Of a DNA stretch of 64,000 nucleotides, positions 47,618 to 57,675 are shown piece after piece. The notes under the pieces are model-generated. The model made no database searches, was not told where the DNA came from, and worked only from the letters and a program-made list of their open reading frames with translations. Position 1 is the first letter of the stretch. Each line of letters opens with the position of its first letter. Made by a program: the position numbers and the translations under genes. The stretch lies in the NCBI RefSeq assembly GCF_014842915.1, contig NZ_JACYXI010000009.1, forward strand, positions 62,001 through 126,000, given 5' to 3'. The stretch is from Roseibium litorale (lineage in GTDB: Bacteria > Pseudomonadota > Alphaproteobacteria > Rhizobiales > Stappiaceae).

Positions 47618-47893
47618 ATGAAGACAACGTCTATGAAGACCCTGACCGTGTCCCTTTCGGAGCATCAGGTAGAGCAATTGCAGGGCGCGGTCCAATCCGG
47701 CCTCTATGCCTCCAACAGCGAAGTCGTCCGCGACGCCCTGCGTCTTTGGGAACAGCGCCAGGAGCTCCGGAAGCTGGAGCTCGCGCGGCTGAAACGCGCC
47801 TATGAAGAGGGACTGGCGAGCGGTGAGGGCCGGTCTGTCGACGCAGACACTCTGCTGGCAGAACTGAAGGCGGAAGCGCGATCGCGTGGCTAG
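47618..47893 (+). CDS. parD: ParD-family antitoxin
   Basis: Antitoxin of 91 aa with an N-terminal ribbon-helix-helix (TLTVSLSEHQVEQLQGAVQS, SNSEVVRDALRLWEQRQ), followed by a flexible C-terminal toxin-binding helix (KRAYEEGLASGEGRSVD). It matches the CC2985/ParD group. It overlaps the toxin gene by 8 nt. RHH proteins usually repress their own promoter together with the toxin. Confidence 0.92.
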   Translation: MKTTSMKTLTVSLSEHQVEQLQGAVQSGLYASNSEVVRDALRLWEQRQELRKLELARLKRAYEEGLASGEGRSVDADTLLAELKAEARSRG

Positions 47894-48173
47894 ATACGTT
47901 CTGAGCCGGCGCGCAGAGCAGGATATTCGAGCGATCTGGAACGAGATCGCCCTAGAGAATGAACCCGCGGCTGATAACCTGCTGAGACGATTTCTGGAAC
48001 GGGCAGACCTTGCCGCCACACAGCCCCACATGGGCGCCGCGAGACCCGAGCTCAGTCCGACAGCCCGCCTTCTGGTCGAAGGAAACTATCTACTCATCTA
48101 TGAGCCCATGGACTATGGCATCCTTATCGTTGCCATTGTCCACGGCGGCCGGAACCCTGAGACCTGGCTCTGA
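47886..48173 (+). CDS. parE: ParE-family toxin of type II toxin-antitoxin system
   Basis: Toxin of 95 aa of the RelE/ParE superfamily, starting at a GTG that overlaps the antitoxin stop. It has YVLSRRAEQDIRAIWNEIA at the N-terminus and the C-terminal core LLVEGNYLLIYEPMDYGILIVAIVHGGRNPETWL. ParE proteins target DNA gyrase. The pair looks intact. On the chromosome it may be a stability or stress module. Confidence 0.92.
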   Translation: MARYVLSRRAEQDIRAIWNEIALENEPAADNLLRRFLERADLAATQPHMGAARPELSPTARLLVEGNYLLIYEPMDYGILIVAIVHGGRNPETWL

Positions 48174-48222
48174 ACCTCAAGCGCCAACCGCTTTTTCCGG
48201 TCCTAACCCATTCCAGCCAGAC

Positions 48223-48242
48223 CAAGGTCCCACCGGACCTTG
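48223..48242. terminator. Hairpin between convergent parE and LysM genes
   Basis: CAAGGTCC and GGACCTTG, an 8-bp perfect stem with a CACC loop, just after parE and just beyond the LysM gene end. The U-tract is weak on both strands. Confidence 0.5.
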
Positions 48243-48248
48243 AGCTTA

Positions 48249-49823
48249 TTACTGAGCGGGTTTCCAGTTCAGATGCCCTTCCGGGGTCAGAAACACCTGG
48301 CCGGGATAGATCAGATCCGGATTGCGGATCTGTCCCTTGTTGGCCTGATAGATCGTGGTGTAGCGGAAGCCATCACCATAGAGGCGGCGTGAGATGTTCC
48401 AGAGATTGTCGCCCTTGCGGATGATCACATTGGGCAGAGCCTTGCCGGCGCTTGAGCTATTTGCGCCTTCCGTTCCACCCTCACCGGCCGCCTCCACACG
48501 GGTAAGAACAATGGCCTGTTCCTCTGTCCGCTCAAAGGTGACCGCGGCACGGGCGACCACCGTGTTGCCGTCAGCGCCAATCATGTCCGCCCGGACTTCA
48601 ACCGGCCCCTTGGCGAGATCCATGCCGCCCTCCACCAGCCAGCGGCCATTGTCCCCAATCCTGGTGGAGCCAAGCAGGGCATCGCCGACATAGATGCGCA
48701 CATCGTAACCAGCGTCTCCCGTTCCAGCCGTGTAGACCTTGCCGCTTTCCGCTTCGACCGCGTCGACGGTGACAGTCAGCTCTTCCTCAGTTGCGGGAGC
48801 AGAGGCTGTTTCAGCGGGCGGAGAAACCGGTGCCGCAGGCGCTGTTGCTGCCGGGGCTGTGCTCTGGGGCTGGGCTGGGGCCTGATCTTGCGGCAGCGCC
48901 GGTGCCCCGGCAAAAGCTGTCTCGGCCGGAGCCGTGGCAGCAGCGCCGGAAGAGGATGTTTCAGCGGTGGCTTGAGAGGACGCATCAGCTGTCTGGCCGG
49001 TAGCTGCCTCTGCCGCTGGGGCCGCGGGTGCGGTCGCGGTTTCAGAGGTCTGATCAGCTGTACCGGCAGCCGTTGCAGACGCCTCGGGCTTGGGTTCCGT
49101 TGCAGGCGGGGTTGCTTCAGGTGCCGATGCCACCTGGGTTTCAGCGGGGGTCTCTGTCTTGGTGTCTGCAGCCGGCGCCTCAGGGGTGGCGGGCTTGTCA
49201 GTGGCAGCGGTTTCCGTTTCCTTGGCCGCTGCAGGCACCTGAAGAACGCTCGACGGCGCATCCGGCGAATTCAGAACGACGAGAGGCTGCTGCTTGCCGT
49301 CTTCAGGCACCGAAACCGCAAGCCGCTGGCCAGAGGCTTCACCAACTGCGTTGCCGCTTTCGTCCAGAGCCTGAAGATTGACGTCGTAGTCGCCTGGGCT
49401 CAGCGGCTTGTCCAGAATGATGGACCACTCGCCATCCTGATTGGCGATGGCCTTGCCGACAAGCTTGCCATTGGCCATCAAGCCAACGATCGCGCCCGGA
49501 TCGGAGCGGCCTGCGACAACCGTTTCGCCCGTCGGCTCGACGCTGACCACGTCGAAGCTCAGGTCCCCCTTCTTTGCCGCAGCCGGAACCTCGGTCACGC
49601 CTGAGTCCTTGTCGGACTTGGTGCCGGAACGGGCTATCGCGGTTTCACCGGAGGAAGAAGCTGCATCCCCTGCCCCAGCGGGCTTCGCCGGATCAGGAAC
49701 GGAAGCCACCTGTGGCGCGGTGGGAGCATTACCCTTGTCCCGGTACAAATAGGCCGTCACCAAGGCCGCCACGCCAACAAGGGCGGCCACAACCAAAGTC
49801 CGGGTAAGTGCAAGCTTCGTCAT
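48249..49823 (-). CDS. LysM peptidoglycan-binding protein with long low-complexity linker
   Basis: Protein of about 524 aa anchored by one N-terminal helix (residues 3-26, LALTRTLVVAALVGVAALVTAY). The periplasmic part has Ig-like repeats (SVEPTGETVVAGRSDPGAIV; VDAVEAESGKVYTAGTGDAG), a Pro/Ala/Thr/Glu-rich linker of about 150 residues, and a C-terminal LysM (VIIRKGDNLWNISRRLYGDG... YPGQVFLTPEG, about residues 465-515). It probably binds the cell wall; the biochemical role is unknown. ATG 49823 was chosen because the longer frame lacks a family-like N-terminus. Confidence 0.85.
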   Translation of the reverse strand: MTKLALTRTLVVAALVGVAALVTAYLYRDKGNAPTAPQVASVPDPAKPAGAGDAASSSGETAIARSGTKSDKDSGVTEVPAAAKKGDLSFDVVSVEPTGETVVAGRSDPGAIVGLMANGKLVGKAIANQDGEWSIILDKPLSPGDYDVNLQALDESGNAVGEASGQRLAVSVPEDGKQQPLVVLNSPDAPSSVLQVPAAAKETETAATDKPATPEAPAADTKTETPAETQVASAPEATPPATEPKPEASATAAGTADQTSETATAPAAPAAEAATGQTADASSQATAETSSSGAAATAPAETAFAGAPALPQDQAPAQPQSTAPAATAPAAPVSPPAETASAPATEEELTVTVDAVEAESGKVYTAGTGDAGYDVRIYVGDALLGSTRIGDNGRWLVEGGMDLAKGPVEVRADMIGADGNTVVARAAVTFERTEEQAIVLTRVEAAGEGGTEGANSSSAGKALPNVIIRKGDNLWNISRRLYGDGFRYTTIYQANKGQIRNPDLIYPGQVFLTPEGHLNWKPAQ

Positions 49824-50085
49824 CCGTCTTCCCATCCGCCAAGGGTGAGGCGCCCGTTTCTTGCGCGAGCTGCAGACCTCTGCCCGGCCATCCCATCTGA
49901 ACCGTGAGCGCTTCAGGGCTTTATCCCTGCGCCCCTCGGGTACGCATTGCCTAAGACGATGAATATACGCCTTTTTAGGCTGCCGCAAGGAAACGGGCCG
50001 GTGTGGTGGAAGCGGATGTGGAACCGCCGTTCAAAGCGCTCGCCGCCTGCTTGACCGCAGCCGCCTGAGCTGCCACAGATTTGGC

Positions 50086-50691
50086 ATGGCAAAACTTGAA
50101 AGCGTCTGTGTTTATTGCGGCTCCAGCTTCGGAACCGATGCGGCCTATGAAGCCGCGGCAACCCGTCTAGGTCAGCTGATCGCCGGTGAAGGCTTGCGCC
50201 TCGTCTATGGCGGCGGCGCGGTCGGGCTGATGGGCACCGTTGCCGGTTCGGCAAAGGAAGCCGGTGGCGAAGTTACAGGAATCATTCCGCATTTTCTGGA
50301 AGAGCGGGAAAAGATGCTTGAAGGCATCGACGAACTGATCGTCACCCGCGACATGCATGAACGCAAGCAGCTGATGTTCCAGAAGGCCGATGCTTTCATC
50401 GCCCTGCCCGGCGGTATCGGCACGCTGGAAGAGGCCGTCGAGATGATGACCTGGGCGCAGCTCGGGCAGCATCGCAAGCCGGTGGTGCTGGCGGACGTGA
50501 ACGGCTTCTGGTCCCCCTTGCTGGAGCTGCTCGACCACATGCGCAGCCAGGGCTTCATCCGTCCGGAAACGGAAGTGCCCTATCTGGTGGCCAAGCGAAT
50601 CGACGACGTGATTCCCCTGCTCCAGAAGACACTCGGCTGCGGGGACGCTCCCTGCTCCGAAGACATCCTTGAGACCGTCAACCGGTTCTGA
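50086..50691 (+). CDS. LOG family protein (TIGR00730), putative nucleotide 5-prime-monophosphate phosphoribohydrolase
   Basis: Rossmann-fold protein of 201 aa with the family motif PGGIGTLEEAVEMMTW at about residues 107-122 and the N-terminal SVCVYCGSSFGTD. LOG proteins cleave the base from cytokinin riboside monophosphates or related AMP derivatives; the bacterial role is often unclear. It is convergent with rarD. Confidence 0.9.
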   Translation: MAKLESVCVYCGSSFGTDAAYEAAATRLGQLIAGEGLRLVYGGGAVGLMGTVAGSAKEAGGEVTGIIPHFLEEREKMLEGIDELIVTRDMHERKQLMFQKADAFIALPGGIGTLEEAVEMMTWAQLGQHRKPVVLADVNGFWSPLLELLDHMRSQGFIRPETEVPYLVAKRIDDVIPLLQKTLGCGDAPCSEDILETVNRF

Positions 50692-50856
50692 ACCAGCATC
50701 GGAAGCGGGCAATCGCGGAAGACGGAAGCCTTCCGGTTTTCAATTCAGATTAAGCCGATCAGTCTTCGATTCCGGAGACCGGTATAAGGCTTTGGAAAAG
50801 AACGTTTTTCCGAACATTCATGTGACGCGTATCTCTGCACGCAGCCCCGGCCGGCC

Positions 50857-51783
50857 TCAGGCTACCACCCGCTTCGGCGCGCGTTTCCAGCGGATGAAGC
50901 TGTCAGCGGTGAAAATGCCGAGGGCGATCCAGACGATGAGGAAGGTCATCAGCGTCGCAGGCATCAACGGCTCATTCCAGACGAACACCGCCATGATGAA
51001 ATGAAGCGACGGCGCGATATACTGCATCAGGCCGAGCATCACCATGGGCAGGCGGCGGGCTCCGGCGGAAAACAGGATCAGCGGCACAGAGGTGACTACG
51101 CCCGTTCCAACCAACGCGGCCAGCACGGCAGGCTGCTGAAGGGACAGAGCATCCGCGCCCCAGGACAGATTGAGCAGGACGTAGCCAATCGACAGGGGCA
51201 GCAAGATCACCGTTTCCACCAGGAGCCCCGGTGTCGGTCGCACAGGTGTCACCTTGCGCACATAGCCGTATCCTGCAAATGAGAACGCAAGCGCCAGGGA
51301 GATCCAGGGCAGCCCGCCGGCCAACACCGCCTGAACGCCAACGCCGAGGACAGCGAGCCCTACGGCAACACTCTGGGCGCGGGTCAGCTTCTCCCGCAAC
51401 ACCACCAGCCCGACCATGACATTCACAAGCGGATTGCAGAAATAGCCGAGGGCCACATCCAGCACGTTTTCCTGCTCGATCGCCCAGATGAAGATCAACC
51501 AGTTGGATGCAATGAGGCAGGCGGACACCGCCAGCAGACCGACCAGCTTCGGTTCCTTGAGGATCGCGATGAACTCGTCAAAGCGTCTGCGCACCACGAG
51601 AATGATCGTCAGCAACAGAACGGACCAGATGATCCGGTGTGCCACTACCAGATCCGCCGGAACACTCTCTGTCAGCTTGTAGTAGGCAGGCAGAAAGCCC
51701 CACATGCCATAGGCGCCAAGGGCGCACAGAAGGCCTGTGCGGAATTCGGATCCGTCAGCACCCGGTTGGCTCTTGTCAGCCAT
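50857..51783 (-). CDS. rarD: EamA family transporter RarD
   Basis: Inner membrane protein of 308 aa of the drug/metabolite transporter superfamily with ten hydrophobic segments; family-typical opening GLLCALGAYGMWGFLPAYYKL and FIWAIEQENVLDVALGYFCNPL. RarD-like proteins are linked to chloramphenicol tolerance in some species; the natural substrate is unknown. It lies 26 bp after cimA. Confidence 0.9.
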   Translation of the reverse strand: MADKSQPGADGSEFRTGLLCALGAYGMWGFLPAYYKLTESVPADLVVAHRIIWSVLLLTIILVVRRRFDEFIAILKEPKLVGLLAVSACLIASNWLIFIWAIEQENVLDVALGYFCNPLVNVMVGLVVLREKLTRAQSVAVGLAVLGVGVQAVLAGGLPWISLALAFSFAGYGYVRKVTPVRPTPGLLVETVILLPLSIGYVLLNLSWGADALSLQQPAVLAALVGTGVVTSVPLILFSAGARRLPMVMLGLMQYIAPSLHFIMAVFVWNEPLMPATLMTFLIVWIALGIFTADSFIRWKRAPKRVVA

Positions 51784-51809
51784 CTGAACCGTCTTTCAAG
51801 GCAGATGCC

Positions 51810-53405
51810 TCAGGCAGCATTGGCCTTAAGCAAAGCGTAATTGATGGAATCCACCAGGGCCTGGAACGAAGCGTCGACGATGTTGCTCGATACGCCGATC
51901 GTGAACCAGCGCCGGTGGGTTTGGGTGTCGTGGCTTTCGATCAGGACCCGTGTCACAGCCCCTGTGCCACCATTGAGGATACGCACCTTGTAGTCGATCA
52001 GCTCAAGTCCCTCAATCGCAGTCTGGTATTTTCCCAGATCCTTGCGCAGGGCCATGTCCAGCGCGTTGACCGGACCATTGCCCTCTGCCACGGACATGCG
52101 GGTCTCACCATCGATCTCGATCTTCACCACCGCTTCGGAGATGGTGATCAGATCACCGACGGCATTGAACCGCCGCTCGACCATCACCCGGAAGGACGAA
52201 ACGTCGAAGAAGCGCGGCACTTCGCCCAGCGTCCGGCGGGCCAGCAACTCGAAGGAAGCATCCGCCGCTTCATAGGCATAGCCTTCCGCTTCCTTCTGCT
52301 TCACCTCCGCCAGCAGCCGGTCGAGACGCGGGTCGCTCTTATCAACGGAGATGCCGAGGCGGGCGAGTTCGCCGAGAAGGTTGCTCTTGCCCGCCTGATC
52401 GGACACCAGCACCCGGCGCCGGTTGCCGACGCTCTCCGGCGGCACATGTTCATAGGTCTGCGGCTCTTTCAGAATCGCGGAGGCATGGATCCCGGCCTTT
52501 GTCGCGAAGGCACTGGCACCGACATAGGGCGCGTGGCGGTTCGGAGATCGATTCAAGATCTCGTCGAAAGCATTGGAAATCTGGGTGATTTCCGCCAGTT
52601 GAGCAGGAGCGATGGACAACTCCAGCCGGTGGGCATAGGGCTGCTTGAGCATCAGGGTTGGGATCAAAGTGATCAGATTGGCATTGCCGCAGCGCTCGCC
52701 GATCCCGTTCAGCGTGCCTTGAATCTGACGCACACCTGCATCGACGGCGGCCAGTGCATTGGCAACTGCGTGGCCCGTGTCGTCGTGGGTGTGAATGCCC
52801 AGATGATCCCCCGGAACGACCCCGGTAACCTTGGCGACAATCGCCTTGATCTCATCTGGCAGCGTGCCGCCGTTGGTATCGCACAACACCACCCAGCGGG
52901 CCCCGGCCTCATAGGCGGTGCGGGCGCAGGCCAGCGCATAGTCCGGATTGGCCTTAAAGCCGTCGAAGAAATGCTCGCAATCGATCATCGCTTCCTTGCC
53001 GGCAGCGACAGCGGCTTTCACCGTGTCCTCGATGCTTTCCAGGTTCTCCTCATTGGTGCAGCCGAGCGCTACATCCACGTGATAGTCCCAGGCCTTGGCG
53101 ACGAAACAGCAGGCATCAGAGGAAGCTGCAAGCACCTGCTGCAGACCCGGATCGTTGGAGGCGGAACGCCCTGCCCGCTTGGTCATGCCGAAGGCGGTGA
53201 AGGCCGCCTTCTGTGTCCGCTTCTCGCTGAAGAACTCCGTATCCGTCGGGTTCGCCCCCGGATAGCCGCCCTCCACATAGTCCACGCCCAGCCGGTCGAG
53301 CAGCTCGGCAATGACCACCTTTTCCGTCACCGAAAAATCAATGCCGCTCGTCTGAGCACCATCGCGAAGTGTCGTGTCGAAGAGGTAGAGGCGTTCCCTG
53401 GTCAT
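51810..53405 (-). CDS. cimA: Citramalate synthase CimA
   Basis: Condenses pyruvate and acetyl-CoA to citramalate, an alternative entry to isoleucine synthesis; 531 aa. The HMGL-like TIM barrel begins LFDTTLRDGAQTSGIDFS (metal site and catalytic Arg-Asp), with HTHDDTGHAVANAL and NGIGERCGNANLITLIP; a LeuA allosteric domain follows at about residues 380-530. Length and the GAQTSGID motif separate it from LeuA. It sits between pip and rarD. Confidence 0.93.
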   Translation of the reverse strand: MTRERLYLFDTTLRDGAQTSGIDFSVTEKVVIAELLDRLGVDYVEGGYPGANPTDTEFFSEKRTQKAAFTAFGMTKRAGRSASNDPGLQQVLAASSDACCFVAKAWDYHVDVALGCTNEENLESIEDTVKAAVAAGKEAMIDCEHFFDGFKANPDYALACARTAYEAGARWVVLCDTNGGTLPDEIKAIVAKVTGVVPGDHLGIHTHDDTGHAVANALAAVDAGVRQIQGTLNGIGERCGNANLITLIPTLMLKQPYAHRLELSIAPAQLAEITQISNAFDEILNRSPNRHAPYVGASAFATKAGIHASAILKEPQTYEHVPPESVGNRRRVLVSDQAGKSNLLGELARLGISVDKSDPRLDRLLAEVKQKEAEGYAYEAADASFELLARRTLGEVPRFFDVSSFRVMVERRFNAVGDLITISEAVVKIEIDGETRMSVAEGNGPVNALDMALRKDLGKYQTAIEGLELIDYKVRILNGGTGAVTRVLIESHDTQTHRRWFTIGVSSNIVDASFQALVDSINYALLKANAA

Positions 53406-53468
53406 TGTCTCACTTGCCTGAATCTTTGCCCGCCGGGCTGTCTTTTGTCGTGTGATCTTTGAAAATGG

Positions 53469-54893
<1,425 letters not shown>

Positions 54894-54901
<8 letters not shown>

Positions 54902-55379
54902 CGGTCTTTGCCTCTTGCGGCCAGCTGGCCGTGTCATGGTCCGGGTGCTGGAAGGACGTGATGGCGGCATAATGCGCGGCGGCTTTCGCTATTTCGTCCT
55001 CGCTCAAGCCGGGCATATCGATCACCCGCTCGCACCAGGGCAGGCGCATTTCGGTTGCCAGCTGGATCACCGGCGGCATGCGCTCCGGATCGTCCATGGT
55101 GGTCACGGTGACATCCGGAGCCCAGCCGTCGAACTCGAAGGTCAGCGGCGTGCCGCACTCGCCGCAAAAACCGCGCTTCACCTTGTTGGAACTCTGGAAG
55201 TGCTTCGGCTGGCCGCGGGTGTATTCAAGGTCCTTCGCGGTCACCAGCGCCGCGAAGGGGCCGCCAAGCGCCTTCTGGCACATGCGGCAATGGCACAGGG
55301 ACGAGCGGCCGAAGTCAGACGCCCGGTAGCGGATGGCGCCGCATTGGCAGCCACCGCTGAGATAAGTCTTTCCGGTCAT
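54894..55379 (-). CDS. GFA family protein, copy 2
   Basis: Second tandem paralogue, 161 aa, with GGCQCGAIRYRAS, LCHCRMCQKALGGPFAAL, FCGECGTPLTFEFDG and the C-terminal FQHPDHDTASWPQE. It overlaps copy 3 by ATGA and copy 1 by 8 nt, so the three are translated together. Confidence 0.9.
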
Positions 55380-55864
55380 GCGCTTTCCTCCGACGGCCAG
55401 GTTTCCGTATCATGGTCGGGATGCTGGAAAGTCTTGAGGTTCGCCAGAAACTCCAGCGCCACGGCATCCTCATCTGTGCGGGTTCCGGGAAGTTGTGCCA
55501 TGCTGTCCACGTAAGGCAGCTTGCCCTCAAGGCCGTACTGAACGCTCGGGACGAGCCTTTCGGGATGATCAAAGGCCCCGACGGCCAGAGCCATGCCGTC
55601 CGGTGCCTCATAAGTCAGCGGGGTGCCGCAGTCCCTGCAGAACCCGCGCTGAACGTGATTGGACGAGCGGAACCGCGCCCGCTCTCCCCGCGTCCAGGTC
55701 AGCTTGGCCTGCCTGACGGAGACAAGCGGCGCATAGAAATTGCCGAAGGCCTTCTGGCACATGCGGCAATGGCAGATGGACGCATCATCCAGCACGCCCT
55801 CCACCTTGAACCGCACCGCCCCGCACTGGCAACCGCCGGTGTGCAAGTTTTCTGGATCAGTCAT
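55376..55864 (-). CDS. GFA family protein, copy 3
   Basis: Third tandem paralogue, 162 aa from ATG 55864 (GGGAG upstream), with GGCQCGAVRFKVEG, ICHCRMCQKAFGNFYAPL, FCRDCGTPLTYEAPDG and [14 protein letters not shown]. An earlier in-frame ATG at 55930 is less likely. It lies about 70 bp after cysS on the same strand. Confidence 0.88.
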   Translation of the reverse strand: MTDPENLHTGGCQCGAVRFKVEGVLDDASICHCRMCQKAFGNFYAPLVSVRQAKLTWTRGERARFRSSNHVQRGFCRDCGTPLTYEAPDGMALAVGAFDHPERLVPSVQYGLEGKLPYVDSMAQLPGTRTDEDAVALEFLANLKTFQHPDHDTETWPSEESA

Positions 55865-55935
55865 GACCTTGGTCTCCCACATCGCGGCACCCCAGCCCTT
55901 TCCGGCAAAAAAGAAAGGGCTGATTGGCACGCATT

Positions 55936-57339
55936 TTAGCGTTTCACTTCCCAGGTGGTGACACGCTTGCCGGTGGTCTTGTCTTTTGAATCCATGAGCT
56001 GAATTCCTTCAGCGACAAGCTCATCGCGGATACGGTCGGCTTCGGCCCAGTTCTTGGCTTCAAAGAACGCGAGACGCTCCGCGATACGGGCGTCGATGGA
56101 GGCAACGTCAAGATCACCGGTATCAACGATCACTGGTGCCACACCCAGAAGGGCAGCCGTTGCGCAATAGACCGCCAGCTTGCTCTCATCGCGCGCGGCC
56201 TCGCCAGCCAGCGCGTGGAGCGCCTGAATGGCGGCTGGCGTGTTGAGGTCATCGCCCAGCGCGGCCAGAACCTCAGCGGATGGCTCCGCATTGGACGCCT
56301 CTACCGCAGGCCACTTAGCCAGAAGCCGCTCAGCCTCCTCCAGCCGCTTGACCGAGAAATCGATCGGCTCGCGGTAGTGGGTCATGAGCATGGCAAGGCG
56401 CAGGACTTCGCCCGGCCACTTCCGCCCGCCGAAGACTTCCGTTTCCAGCAGATCATGGATGGTGACGAAGTTGCCCTCGGACTTGGACATCTTCCGGCCT
56501 TCCACCTGGACGAAGCCATTGTGGAGCCAGACGTTGGCCATCTTGTCCGTGCCATGGGCGCAGCAGGACTGCGCGATCTCGTTTTCATGATGCGGGAAAA
56601 TCAGGTCCAGCCCGCCGCCGTGAATGTCGAAAACCTTGCCAAGGTGATGCTCGGACATGACCGAGCACTCGATGTGCCAGCCCGGACGGCCACGGCCCCA
56701 GGGGCTGTCCCAGCCTGGCTCGTCCCCGGAGGACAGCTTCCACAGAACAAAGTCGCCCGGGTTCTTCTTGTGTGCGTCAACGGCAATGCGGGCGCCCGCC
56801 TTCTGGTCGTCCAGATTGCGCTTTGAAAGCCCGCCATAGGCCGGCATGGAGGCCGTGTCGAACAGGACTTCGCCTTCTGCTTCATAGGCATGGCCGCGGG
56901 AGATGAGAGTTTGAATCATCTCGATCATGCCGCCGATGTGCTGGGTCGCACGCGGCTCGAAACCCGGCTCCAGGCAACCCAGCGCCTTCACATCGGCGTG
57001 GAACTGGTTGGCGGTCTTTTCCGTCACCTTGGCGATGGCCTCGTTCAGCGGCAGATCCGGATAATCGCGCAGAGCGCGGGCGTTGATCTTGTCGTCCACG
57101 TCCGTGATGTTGCGCACATAGGTGACATGATCAGCGCCGTAGAGATGGCGCAGCAGACGGTAGAGAACGTCGAAGACGATCACCGGGCGGGCATTGCCGA
57201 TATGGGCAAAGTCATAGACCGTCGGGCCGCAGACATACATGCGCACGTTTTCCGGATCGATGGGAACGAACTCGTCCTTCGAGCGGGTCAGCGTATTGGT
57301 GAGCTTCAGCCCTTTGCTGGCGGGCGCTGTTGCGCTCAT
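55936..57339 (-). CDS. cysS: Cysteinyl-tRNA synthetase
   Basis: Class I aminoacyl-tRNA synthetase of 467 aa. The HIGH motif appears as HIGN in [19 protein letters not shown], the KMSKS loop as KMSKSEGN, and the zinc ligands as Cys in [32 protein letters not shown] and HHENE. Length is normal. It heads the minus-strand run through the GFA genes to rarD. Confidence 0.96.
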   Translation of the reverse strand: MSATAPASKGLKLTNTLTRSKDEFVPIDPENVRMYVCGPTVYDFAHIGNARPVIVFDVLYRLLRHLYGADHVTYVRNITDVDDKINARALRDYPDLPLNEAIAKVTEKTANQFHADVKALGCLEPGFEPRATQHIGGMIEMIQTLISRGHAYEAEGEVLFDTASMPAYGGLSKRNLDDQKAGARIAVDAHKKNPGDFVLWKLSSGDEPGWDSPWGRGRPGWHIECSVMSEHHLGKVFDIHGGGLDLIFPHHENEIAQSCCAHGTDKMANVWLHNGFVQVEGRKMSKSEGNFVTIHDLLETEVFGGRKWPGEVLRLAMLMTHYREPIDFSVKRLEEAERLLAKWPAVEASNAEPSAEVLAALGDDLNTPAAIQALHALAGEAARDESKLAVYCATAALLGVAPVIVDTGDLDVASIDARIAERLAFFEAKNWAEADRIRDELVAEGIQLMDSKDKTTGKRVTTWEVKR

Positions 57340-57675
57340 GTCAAACGGTCTCCTGGCCTGCTGGCCGGGACGGTCCGTCTATCGTGCGATGTGCAAAGAG
57401 GGATCGGCCACAGCCAGCGATGTCGCTAGCTGCAAATAATGGTGATCGAAATGATGTTCCGTGTGGCCGTCATCATGGGGATGTTATTGACCTGTTTCCG
57501 CGCGCTGGTCAAGCCTTCAACGGTCCCGGACCGTTCCCGGGTGGCCCACGGACTCCCCTCATGACGCCGGAGCTGGACAGCGCCCCGCACTCAGCTACCC
57601 TTGGGGTAATTTTCAGGCGAAGATTCGGAACGAGACCCGGCAGTGTGCCGGAGGGTTCCGGATGGGAGGGGTTTT
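57340..57675. other. Divergent region between cysS and the L,D-transpeptidase
   Basis: 336 bp with promoters for both neighbours. GGTCCCGGACCGTTCCCGGG near 57522-57541 is rich in short inverted repeats. I see no T-box-like structure and no gene. Confidence 0.5.

Noticed and set aside
48776..49604. Long alternative frames rich in Arg/Gly/Cys or Pro/Arg
   Set aside because: Frame shadows of the low-complexity Ala/Pro/Thr linker of the LysM protein.
51639..53462. 607-aa open frame on the plus strand
   Set aside because: Antisense to cimA and rarD; the translated sequence has no recognisable domain and no ribosome site.
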